Assembly (NCBI GenBank): GCA_002384205.1
Contig: DGBH01000101.1
Coordinates: 374 to 7,931 of the forward strand
Length of the DNA: 7,558 nucleotides
Direction: 5' to 3'
Origin: Bacteroidetes bacterium UBA4009
Lineage (GTDB): Bacteria > Bacteroidota > Bacteroidia > NS11-12g > UBA9320
The notes beneath the pieces are model-generated. The model worked only from the letters and a program-made list of their open reading frames with translations. It did no database searches and was not told the origin of the DNA. Positions within the stretch are counted from its first letter, which is position 1; the number at the start of each line of letters is the position of its first letter. The translations under genes were made by a program, and so were the position numbers. Positions 1-6,543 of this stretch are shown here, one piece after another.

Positions 1-744
1 TTAGATAAGCTAGATAAGGTTGGCAAAGAAGGGGTCATGAAAGAATTAATTGGCTATGGTATTGATGAAGAAAAATGTCTTCAACTTTTTGCCATTATAG
101 GAAATTCTGAACTTACCAAAGCGAATCTTAATCAATATGCGAAGGCCTTCAATCATAATCCGATAGCTCAAAAAGCCATCGACGATTTAAATGAAATACT
201 TGCTTACTTGGAAGATTATAACTTAACCATAAAGGTGGAGCTAGACTTAAGTTTAGCCCGCGGTTTAGATTATTACACCGGATGTATTTTTGAAGCACTA
301 ATTCCAGATAGTGACATGGGTAGTGTATCTGGAGGCGGAAGGTACGATGATTTAACAGGAGTTTTTGGGTTAAAGGATGTATCTGGAGTGGGTATTAGTT
401 TTGGAATTGATAGACTTTACGAAATCATAGAAGCTCAACAGAAATGGCCAGATAATTTACATGTGAATGATAATGTACTTATTTGTCATTTTGATAAAGC
501 TACTCAACAGTATGGAATGAAGTTGGCTTCAAAACTCAGAGCTGAAAACATAAAAACGATCGTTTATCCAGACGATAAGCGTATTAATAAGCAATTTGAT
601 TTTGCCAATAAAATAGGAGTAATGTTTGCTATCGTAATTGGCGAGAGTGAAATGAACACGGATAAAGTAACTATTAAAAATTTGCAAGTAGGAGAACAAG
701 TCACGTTATCATTTGACGATGCCATAAATTATTTAAGAAATTGA
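1..744 (+). CDS. hisS: Histidyl-tRNA synthetase, C-terminal part (5' end outside the window)
   Basis: Class II aminoacyl-tRNA synthetase that charges tRNA-His with histidine in the cytoplasm using ATP. The frame is open from base 1, before the first visible ATG at 37, so the gene is cut by the window edge; 247 residues are visible, a little over half of a usual HisRS, and motifs 1 and 2 lie upstream. Visible landmarks are the histidine-specific RGLDYY block (bases 259-276), whose Arg corresponds to the catalytic Arg259 of E. coli HisRS; the glycine-rich GGGRYDDL block (331-354); and class II motif 3, GISFGIDRL (391-417). From about base 460 the protein becomes the Rossmann-like anticodon-binding domain (NVLICHFD through VTLSFDD). 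No frameshift or missing key residue is seen. Its TGA stop (742-744) overlaps the TTG start of the next gene, which suggests co-transcription and translational coupling. Confidence 0.97.
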   Translation, partial: LDKLDKVGKEGVMKELIGYGIDEEKCLQLFAIIGNSELTKANLNQYAKAFNHNPIAQKAIDDLNEILAYLEDYNLTIKVELDLSLARGLDYYTGCIFEALIPDSDMGSVSGGGRYDDLTGVFGLKDVSGVGISFGIDRLYEIIEAQQKWPDNLHVNDNVLICHFDKATQQYGMKLASKLRAENIKTIVYPDDKRINKQFDFANKIGVMFAIVIGESEMNTDKVTIKNLQVGEQVTLSFDDAINYLRN

Positions 745-1460
745 AACGATTTAATTTTAAAGACCAAATCGTTTTTGAAAACGAAAACTATATTGCCATA
801 AATAAGCCAGCGGGTGTTTCGAGTTTGCACGAGAGGCTCGGAATAGCTAATTCGGTTATAGAGCAAGCGAAAAATCACGGTGAGAATTTGCAGCTCTGTC
901 ATCGTTTGGATAAAGAGACCAGCGGAGTATTATTGCTTTCTAAACATGCCGCGGCTTACAGTCACGCTGCCGTGTCTTTTGAAAAAAGAAGGGTAACTAA
1001 AACCTACCATGCAGTAGCCGATGGCGCACATAAATTTGAGCATTTTGAAGTAAACTTACCTCTCATTACCACTAGAAGTGGCAGAAGTGCAGTAAGCAAA
1101 CAAAAAGGTAAACCCAGTACTACTTTTTTTACTACTATACAGAATTTCAAGCATCATTCACTGATAGCTTGCGAGCCCGTAACTGGACGTCAGCATCAAA
1201 TAAGAATTCATCTTGCTTCACAAAATGCGCCCATAAGTGCGGATGAAATTTATGGAGGTAAAATGCCTTTTCTATCCAGATTTAAGAAAAATTTTACAAC
1301 GAATAAAACACAGGAAGAGACGCCTATGATAAACAGGTTTGCACTTCATGCCTATTCGTTATCCTTAAATGATATAGACGGAACAGCACTTGAAATAGTC
1401 GCGGAATACCCCAAAGACTTATCCGTTTTTATAAAGCAACTCAGAAAATTTGATGTCTAG
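741..1460 (+). CDS. RluA-family RNA pseudouridine synthase
   Basis: Predicted to isomerise uridine to pseudouridine in rRNA or tRNA; the target site cannot be told from sequence. The 239-residue protein has the NKPAG block (residues 21-25), the catalytic motif HRLDKETSG (54-62, nucleophile Asp57), the RluA signature VTGRQHQIRIHL (147-158), and a C-terminal RFALHAYSLSL strand. It starts directly in the catalytic domain and has no N-terminal S4 RNA-binding domain, unlike RluC and RluD, so it is the short RluA-like type. The start is TTG at 741, overlapping the hisS stop as TTGA. No ATG occurs in frame until residue 175, far past the active site, so TTG is the only sensible start; the purine run AAGAAA lies directly before it without clear SD spacing. 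No hairpin terminator follows in the 93 bases before the next gene, so read-through is possible. Confidence 0.93.
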   Translation: MKRFNFKDQIVFENENYIAINKPAGVSSLHERLGIANSVIEQAKNHGENLQLCHRLDKETSGVLLLSKHAAAYSHAAVSFEKRRVTKTYHAVADGAHKFEHFEVNLPLITTRSGRSAVSKQKGKPSTTFFTTIQNFKHHSLIACEPVTGRQHQIRIHLASQNAPISADEIYGGKMPFLSRFKKNFTTNKTQEETPMINRFALHAYSLSLNDIDGTALEIVAEYPKDLSVFIKQLRKFDV

Positions 1461-1553
1461 TGCCTACCTTTAGAAACTTGATTAGCATCACTTTTAACTA
1501 TTTCCCCATTTTTGTATCGCCTTAGTTCATTCCATTTCACTACATTTACCACA

Positions 1554-2852
1554 ATGCGTAAGCTTATTTTTATACTGACATTAATTTGTACAATCGGTGC
1601 TGATGCACAAATAGCGATTCAAGATGTAGCTCATCAACTTGCTAAGCACAAATATAAAAAAGTGTATAGGTGCTTTGATGCTAATATGCAAGATAAAGTA
1701 CCTGCTTCTCAGCTAAAAAAAATATGGGAACAAATGGAATTGTCTGCTGGAAAACTAGGTAGTGTGGTTGATGTGTGTAAAAATTTACGTGATGGAGGAT
1801 CAAGGCAATCTGCCATGCTTCAATTTGAGCAGGCTGCAGTAAAAATGACCTTGTCAGTAAATGAAAATGGAGAGATTAATGGATTGTATATTTCGCAGTT
1901 AGCCTATGAGCCTCCATTATACGGTAAAGATCTTGGGGTAGGTAAGAAGTACATTAATTTTCCGAGTCATTCTTATACTATATCTGGTGAGTTAGTTATC
2001 CCACTAGAATGCCAAAATTGTCCAGTTGTACTACTGGTGCATGGTTCTGGTCCAAATGACAAAGATGAGACAATAGGCCCGAATAAAGTCTTCAATGATT
2101 TAGCACTGGGTTTTGCAAGTAAAGGTATAGCTACTTATCGCTATGACAAAAGGTCTTATCTTTATCCTGATTCATTCAATGGGCAGTTTGATTTATATGA
2201 TGAGACTATAAATGATGCAATTTCGGCATTTTACCACTTGAAGGCAGATACTTCGTTGCACTTTGGTAAGTATATTATGCTCGGACATAGTTTAGGTGCA
2301 TATGCTATGCCAATCATCGCTGATTCGTTGCAGGATAAGTTAAATGGAGCAATTTTATTCTCTGTGAATGCGAGTAAAATCGAAGACCTAATTGCTTATC
2401 AAATGAAGTATTTAACCGAATACGATGGAGAAATAACAAAGGAAGAGGCAAAGATTATTGCAGAAAATACGAAGCAAGCTGAAAACATAAGGCTAAATAG
2501 ATATACCGCACAGACTACTGCTGAAGAGTTGTTGGCGTATTGGCCAGGAACTTTTTGGAAAGGTATAGAAGGGTATGATCCTATAAAAACCTTAGCAAAA
2601 AACACTGCTATGCAATTTTATATCTTGCAAGGGAAAAAGGATTATCAAATACCAATGAGCGAGTTTGAACTATGGCAAGCTGCCGTCGGAGCCAATGCTA
2701 ATATCAAGATGCAAAGTTATGCTAACCTTACTCATTTGTTCACACCTACAAAGTCAGAAAGACCAAGCCCTGCTGATTATTTTTCACCTAATAATGTGGA
2801 GTTTCAGGTTATATGGGATATGGCAGATTGGATAAAACTGGTGCTGCGCTAA
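1554..2852 (+). CDS. Exported alpha/beta hydrolase with N-terminal DUF3887-like domain
   Basis: Predicted serine esterase or acyl hydrolase acting outside the cytoplasm; the substrate is unknown. Of 432 residues, the first 19 form a signal peptide (MRKL, then a hydrophobic run, ending ADA before Gln20). Residues about 20-113 resemble DUF3887, a small domain often joined to such hydrolases. The hydrolase domain follows: a strand with HGSG (163-166), RYDKR, the nucleophile elbow GHSLG with Ser246, Asp363 in LQGKKDYQIP, and His394 in NLTHLF, giving a complete triad. A Lys/Glu-rich helical stretch at about 285-340 probably forms a lid. The start is ATG 1554 because it puts the signal peptide at the N-terminus; the frame extends to a TTG at 1512, but those 14 extra residues would precede the signal. 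There is no clear SD or full consensus promoter in the 93-base gap upstream. It converges on lon and shares a terminator with it. Confidence 0.88.
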   Translation: MRKLIFILTLICTIGADAQIAIQDVAHQLAKHKYKKVYRCFDANMQDKVPASQLKKIWEQMELSAGKLGSVVDVCKNLRDGGSRQSAMLQFEQAAVKMTLSVNENGEINGLYISQLAYEPPLYGKDLGVGKKYINFPSHSYTISGELVIPLECQNCPVVLLVHGSGPNDKDETIGPNKVFNDLALGFASKGIATYRYDKRSYLYPDSFNGQFDLYDETINDAISAFYHLKADTSLHFGKYIMLGHSLGAYAMPIIADSLQDKLNGAILFSVNASKIEDLIAYQMKYLTEYDGEITKEEAKIIAENTKQAENIRLNRYTAQTTAEELLAYWPGTFWKGIEGYDPIKTLAKNTAMQFYILQGKKDYQIPMSEFELWQAAVGANANIKMQSYANLTHLFTPTKSERPSPADYFSPNNVEFQVIWDMADWIKLVLR

Positions 2853-2892
2853 ACAGAATTTAGCTGTACGTGAAAAATCACAGTTATTCATT

Positions 2893-2925
2893 AAAAAAAA
2901 TCCTAGTTCAAACTAGGATTTTTTT
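2893..2925. terminator. Bidirectional intrinsic terminator between the hydrolase gene and lon
   Basis: A perfect inverted repeat, TCCTAGTT (2901-2908) and AACTAGGA (2911-2918), is flanked by eight A on the left (2893-2900) and seven T on the right (2919-2925). Read on either strand it gives a 7-bp stem, a 4-base loop and a U-tract, so it can end both the hydrolase transcript (+) and the lon transcript (-). The A and T runs can also pair and lengthen the stem. The right half lies inside the lon coding sequence, whose stop codon is at 2903-2905. Confidence 0.85.
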
Positions 2926-5380
2926 CATCAACCACAGTCCATGTTTTATAACCTTTTACTTTTTGGGATATTAAAGCATGTTCTAAAACTTCACTCATTT
3001 GGTCTACAAAATGAAAGGTAAGGTCAGATATGTAAGAAGGTTTAATATCGTCTATGTCTTTTTTGTTAGCGCGACACATGATAATTTCTTTGATACCAGC
3101 TCGTTTAGCCGCGAGTATCTTTTCTTTTATACCGCCAACGGGGAGTACCTTTCCTCTTAAGGTTATTTCTCCTGTCATTGCGAGTCTATTTTTAACCTTA
3201 CGCTGAGTCATAAGTGATGCTAATGCGGTAAGTATAGTAATTCCTGCACTTGGACCATCCTTTGGTACTGCTCCAGCCGGAAAATGAATATGCAAGTCGT
3301 ATTGATCAAAGATCAATGGATTAATTTGGTATGTCTCTGCGTTTGCCTTGAGCCAAGTGATTGCATTTATAGCACTTTCTTTCATTACATCACCAAGTTG
3401 CCCAGTTAAGGTTAGCTTACCTTTTCCTTTGGTTAGCGAACTTTCTACGAATAAAATATCACCGCCTACACTCGTCCACGCAAGACCAGTAACAACCCCT
3501 GCAACATCATTATTTTCATAAAGATCTTTTTCGATCTTATCGGTTCCTAAAATAGTTTCAACATGCTCATCGGTAATAGTGGCGTCAGGATTATTTTCGT
3601 AGACTATTTCCTTTGCTTGCCATCTGCATATTTTAGCAAGCCGTTTATCTAGGGTTCTCACACCACTTTCTCGTGTATACTCATCTATTACTTTTTCGAT
3701 TGTTTTATCGGTAAGTTTTAGTTGTAAAGGAGTTAAGCCATGCTCTTTTTTCTGTTTTGGGATCAAGTGCTTTTTGGCAATTCCGATCTTCTCTTCTATA
3801 GTATAACCTGTAATGTCAATGATTTCCATACGGTCACGTAAGGCAGGTTGAATAGTATCTAGTCTATTTGCTGTTGCTATAAAAAGCACTTTACTAAGAT
3901 CGTAGTCTAGATCCACATAGTTGTCATGAAATGCACTGTTTTGTTCGGGGTCTAGCACCTCTAGTAAAGCAGACGATGGGTCACCTCTAAAATCATTACC
4001 AATTTTATCAATCTCGTCAAGTACAAAAATAGGGTTACTGGTGCCTGCTTTCTTGATGGATTGAATAATACGTCCAGGCATAGCTCCAATATAGGTTTTA
4101 CGATGTCCTCTTAATTCAGATTCATCGTGCAAACCACCTAAACTCATTCTAACATATTCTCTATCCATGGCTTTGGCTATTGATTTGCCAAGGGATGTTT
4201 TTCCAACTCCCGGAGGGCCATATAAGCACAATATAGGACTTTTCATATCGCCTTTTAGTTTGAGAACAGCTAGATATTCAAGGATTCTTTCTTTTACTTT
4301 TTCTAATCCAAAATGATCGGCATCTAATACTTTTTTAGCTCGTTTTAGGTTGAAGCTATCTTTACTGTATTTGTCCCAAGGCAGTTCTAAAAGCAGTTCT
4401 GCATAATTTAAACTCACCGAGTAATCCGGTGTAGCGGGATTCATGCGCATTAGCCTGTCGAGTTCTTTATTGAAAGCCTTACTCACTTTGTCATTCCATT
4501 TTTTCTTTCTACCCCTCATGCGCAAACTTTCAATCTCTTGATCTGGGGAGTCGTGACCTAATTCCTCCTGTATTGCTCTTATTTGTTGTTGTAAAAAGTA
4601 TTCTTTTTGTTGCTGGTCTAGATCTATCTTCACCTTGCTTTGAATCTTGTTTTTGAGTTCAAGCATTTGCAACTCTTTGTTGAGATAATGTAGGATCCTA
4701 TTGGCTTTTTTCTTGAAGTTTGGAAGTTCTAGTAATTCTTGTTTTTCATCAACGGTAACATTAAGGTTAGAAGAAATAAAGTTAACTAAAAAATTAGGTG
4801 AGTTTATATTCTTGAGTGCAAAGTTAGCTTCAGAAGGTATGTTTGGAGATTCCTCCACGATGCGCGAAGCTAGTTCTCGTATGCTATCTATAGTTGCTTT
4901 CGATTCCTTGGTTTTGGTCGCTTTACCGTCTGTAATGGCCACAATGTCTCCTCTGAAATAAGGTTCTTCTTGTGTTATTTCGGTTAATTCAAACTTTCGT
5001 TTGCCTTGTATAATAACGGTAATGTTACCATCTGGCATTTTAAGCATTTTTAGGATAACGCCGAGTGTACCTGTGGGGTACAAATCTGCAGCAGTTGGAG
5101 ACTCTATACTTTGGTCTTTCTGAGTAATAACTCCTATTATTTTATCTTTTTTGTATGAATCCCGAATTAGTTTTATGGACTTATCTCGACCAACTGTAAT
5201 AGGGAATACAATGCCAGGGAATAATACGGTATTGCGAAGCGGTAATAATGGCAGATTAGTAGGGTAGTCACTGTTGTTATCATCTTCAAATTCACTATCA
5301 GCTATTACGGAGATGATCTCTGACCCATCCTCGTCATTCATAAAGTCGTTACTTAGTTTAAATCTATTATCAAATGTCAT
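2903..5380 (-). CDS. lon: ATP-dependent Lon protease (endopeptidase La)
   Basis: Cytoplasmic AAA+ serine protease that unfolds and degrades misfolded and regulatory proteins. The 825 residues are somewhat longer than the 784 of E. coli Lon, owing to an acidic N-terminal extension (about 14-39) and a short C-terminal tail. Domains in order: Lon N-terminal substrate-binding domain (about 42-235, PLLPLRNTVLFPG), coiled coil (about 230-310), AAA+ module with Walker A GPPGVGKT (388-395), Walker B FVLDEID (Asp455, Glu456), sensor-1 Asn505, arginine finger Arg517 in LRDRME and sensor-2 Arg575, then the protease domain with catalytic Ser711 (PKDGPSAG) and Lys754 (GGIKEK). All key residues are present. 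ATG 5378-5380 is chosen; an inner ATG at 5339-5341 (Met14) is possible but would remove part of the acidic extension. No SD is seen. The leader holds a candidate promoter and a small ORF overlapping the start, and transcription ends at the hairpin overlapping the stop codon. Confidence 0.98.
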   Translation of the reverse strand: MTFDNRFKLSNDFMNDEDGSEIISVIADSEFEDDNNSDYPTNLPLLPLRNTVLFPGIVFPITVGRDKSIKLIRDSYKKDKIIGVITQKDQSIESPTAADLYPTGTLGVILKMLKMPDGNITVIIQGKRKFELTEITQEEPYFRGDIVAITDGKATKTKESKATIDSIRELASRIVEESPNIPSEANFALKNINSPNFLVNFISSNLNVTVDEKQELLELPNFKKKANRILHYLNKELQMLELKNKIQSKVKIDLDQQQKEYFLQQQIRAIQEELGHDSPDQEIESLRMRGRKKKWNDKVSKAFNKELDRLMRMNPATPDYSVSLNYAELLLELPWDKYSKDSFNLKRAKKVLDADHFGLEKVKERILEYLAVLKLKGDMKSPILCLYGPPGVGKTSLGKSIAKAMDREYVRMSLGGLHDESELRGHRKTYIGAMPGRIIQSIKKAGTSNPIFVLDEIDKIGNDFRGDPSSALLEVLDPEQNSAFHDNYVDLDYDLSKVLFIATANRLDTIQPALRDRMEIIDITGYTIEEKIGIAKKHLIPKQKKEHGLTPLQLKLTDKTIEKVIDEYTRESGVRTLDKRLAKICRWQAKEIVYENNPDATITDEHVETILGTDKIEKDLYENNDVAGVVTGLAWTSVGGDILFVESSLTKGKGKLTLTGQLGDVMKESAINAITWLKANAETYQINPLIFDQYDLHIHFPAGAVPKDGPSAGITILTALASLMTQRKVKNRLAMTGEITLRGKVLPVGGIKEKILAAKRAGIKEIIMCRANKKDIDDIKPSYISDLTFHFVDQMSEVLEHALISQKVKGYKTWTVVDEKNPSLN

Positions 5381-5471
5381 TTTTTGTCAAATTGTCACCC
5401 ATAATCATTTTTATGAGCAGAACACTTAGATGGGCAAAGCCTATGCCAATTACACCTAAATGAATAGCCAT
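5370..5471 (-). CDS. Possible 33-residue hydrophobic leader or small membrane protein upstream of lon
   Basis: On the minus strand an ATG at 5469-5471 opens 33 codons ending in TGA at 5370-5372, overlapping the lon start (5378-5380) by 11 bases in another frame. The product begins MAIHLGVIGIGFAHLSVLLI and ends KNDI: residues 2-24 are hydrophobic enough for one membrane segment, followed by a polar tail. A purine run (AAGAAAG) lies about seven bases before the ATG, better than anything before lon itself. It sits just downstream of the candidate lon promoter, so ribosomes ending here could re-initiate at lon. I do not recognise the peptide. An ORF this short can arise by chance, so the call is tentative. 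Confidence 0.3.
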   Translation of the reverse strand: MAIHLGVIGIGFAHLSVLLIKMIMGDNLTKNDI

Positions 5472-5503
5472 GAAAATACTTTCTTATGTCTACCGCTTGT
5501 TGT

Positions 5504-5511
5504 CAAATGTA
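5504..5511 (-). promoter_or_regulatory. Candidate -7 promoter box for lon
   Basis: Read on the minus strand this is TACATTTG, an exact match to the Bacteroidota -7 consensus TAnnTTTG. It is the only such match found between lon and the lipoprotein gene pointing toward lon. Transcription would begin near 5497-5499, giving a leader of about 120 bases that contains the small ORF. No TTTG-like -33 element is visible at the expected distance, so the call rests on one box. Confidence 0.4.
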
Positions 5512-5530
5512 AGAAAATAATAAGAATAAA

Positions 5531-5552
5531 ATTTTTCATTAAAATGAAAAAT
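5531..5552. repeat. Perfect 10-bp inverted repeat between divergent promoters (possible operator)
   Basis: ATTTTTCATT (5531-5540), spacer AA, AATGAAAAAT (5543-5552): the arms are exact reverse complements. It lies 8 bases upstream of the TATATTTG box for the lipoprotein gene and 19 bases upstream of the TACATTTG box for lon. That is the usual place for a dimeric regulator to control one or both genes. It is not a terminator, as there is no adjoining T-run and it is upstream of both genes. The arms are mostly A and T, so chance is a real alternative. Confidence 0.5.
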
Positions 5553-5560
5553 TATGCATC

Positions 5561-5568
5561 TATATTTG
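5561..5568 (+). promoter_or_regulatory. Candidate -7 promoter box for the lipoprotein gene
   Basis: TATATTTG matches the Bacteroidota -7 consensus TAnnTTTG exactly, 21 bases before the ATG at 5590. Transcription would start near 5573-5576, leaving only about 15 bases of leader with no SD, common in this phylum. No clear TTTG -33 element is present upstream; that space is taken by the inverted repeat. Confidence 0.5.
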
Positions 5569-5589
5569 AAGTTCAAAACATAATCTAAC

Positions 5590-6447
5590 ATGAAAAAAAT
5601 TAAACTTTTATCTTTAGTTGCTCTAATGTCTGTTGGGGCGATATTTTTAAGCAATTGTGGACCTGAAACGGTGGAAGCTCCAAAACCAATAGTTAATTTT
5701 TTAGCGGATGCTAAATACGTTTCGGCTAACTCTTCATTAGCGGCAAGTTCTGATTTTATTATAGGTCTTACAGCTACGCATAGTTCATCATTAAGTACAT
5801 TAACTATAACCAAAGCCTTAAACGGGGGTGCTGCAGTTATCGAAAAGGAAGAAGAATTAAGCGGTAATACCCTAGCGATATATGAATACAAGGGTGTAAC
5901 AGAAGCAAATACTGGTACCGAAGTATATACATTTACGGTTGCAGACAAAAGCGGTAATTCTACTTCTAAAACTATAACCATTACGAATATTGGTGATCCA
6001 GGATTAGTATTGATAGATTTAACCGTAGATAATAATGGTGATTTTTTCAAAGTATATAACTTTAGAGCCCCAGCAGGATTTTATGGAGCCTATTACTTGG
6101 GCGGAGGTCCATTGGCATATAATGATCCGGATTCTCAAAAAGATATCCAAGATTCCACGGTAATAGGTGAAAAATGGCCAGGTAGATGGACTTCTAGAAA
6201 TGGAACCACATTCAAAAAAATGTCTGCAGATAAGTGGAATACTATTACTAATGATGCCACTATAATTGCAGCGTGGGCAGCAACTACATCAGGGGAAGTT
6301 TCTGTAATTACGCTTAATGAAGGAGACGCTTACCTAGTTAATATAAAAGGTACATCTACCAAATTTGCTATGGTGATGATTACAGCATTGGACAAAACAG
6401 CTCCTCCAAAGGAATTTGCTCAATTTATTTACAAGATACAACAATAA
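5590..6447 (+). CDS. Lipoprotein of unknown function with Ig-like N-terminal domain
   Basis: The 285-residue protein starts MKKIKLLSLV, with a hydrophobic core and a lipobox LSNC, so Cys23 should be lipidated and the protein anchored in the outer or inner membrane facing outward. After a short linker (PETVEAPKP), residues about 32-132 look like an Ig or PKD-type beta-sandwich, ending in alternating strands of the form EVYTFTVADKSGNSTSKTIT. Residues about 135-285 form a second beta-rich region with DPDSQKDIQD, a Trp-rich segment (KWPGRWTSRNGT) and a final GDAYLVNIKG...KFAMVMITALD strand pair. Such two-part lipoproteins are common in Bacteroidota, but I recognise no family that gives a function. 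No catalytic motif, SusD features or C-terminal secretion tag is seen. The gene stands alone, with its own promoter box upstream and a strong terminator downstream. A long antisense frame across its 5' half is a shadow. Confidence 0.85.
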   Translation: MKKIKLLSLVALMSVGAIFLSNCGPETVEAPKPIVNFLADAKYVSANSSLAASSDFIIGLTATHSSSLSTLTITKALNGGAAVIEKEEELSGNTLAIYEYKGVTEANTGTEVYTFTVADKSGNSTSKTITITNIGDPGLVLIDLTVDNNGDFFKVYNFRAPAGFYGAYYLGGGPLAYNDPDSQKDIQDSTVIGEKWPGRWTSRNGTTFKKMSADKWNTITNDATIIAAWAATTSGEVSVITLNEGDAYLVNIKGTSTKFAMVMITALDKTAPPKEFAQFIYKIQQ

Positions 6448-6479
6448 CAATCGGTAACTTGTGCACTAATAATATTACG

Positions 6480-6508
6480 AAAGGTCTTGCGATAGCAAGA
6501 CCTTTTTT
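6480..6508 (+). terminator. Intrinsic terminator after the lipoprotein gene
   Basis: An 11-bp perfect stem, AAAGGTCTTGC (6480-6490) and GCAAGACCTTT (6495-6505), encloses the loop GATA and runs into a T-tract (TTTTTT, then ATTTT). It begins 32 bases after the lipoprotein stop codon and insulates that gene from pfkA, which therefore needs its own promoter in the 35 bases or so that remain before 6544, or one overlapping the hairpin. Confidence 0.9.
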
Positions 6509-6543
6509 ATTTTTACACCATATTAACAGTAATTAATAAAAGT

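Noticed and set aside
1541..1548. TACATTTA as a -7 box for the hydrolase gene
   Set aside because: It misses the final G of TAnnTTTG and lies only five bases from the ATG, which would leave almost no leader.
2399..2605. A 68-codon minus-strand frame inside the hydrolase gene
   Set aside because: It is opposite the lid region of a clear alpha/beta hydrolase; its hydrophobic look follows from the Lys/Glu-rich codons on the other strand.
2870..2881. GTGAAAAATCAC small hairpin after the hydrolase stop
   Set aside because: It has only a four-base stem with no T-run; the terminator just downstream explains the region.
4701..4961. An 86-codon plus-strand frame inside lon
   Set aside because: It lies wholly opposite the conserved Lon N-terminal region and has no features of its own.
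5413..5463. A 16-codon plus-strand ORF in the lon upstream spacer
   Set aside because: It is very short, with no ribosome site or promoter box, and it is antisense to the better-supported leader ORF.
5490..6050. A 186-codon minus-strand frame antisense to the lipoprotein gene
   Set aside because: It lacks recognisable domains and runs through the intergenic promoter region. The plus strand has a lipobox, Ig-like pattern, promoter box and terminator, so this is a shadow.
6509..6516. TATTTTAC as a promoter box for pfkA
   Set aside because: It has two mismatches to TAnnTTTG and sits in the T-run of the preceding terminator.
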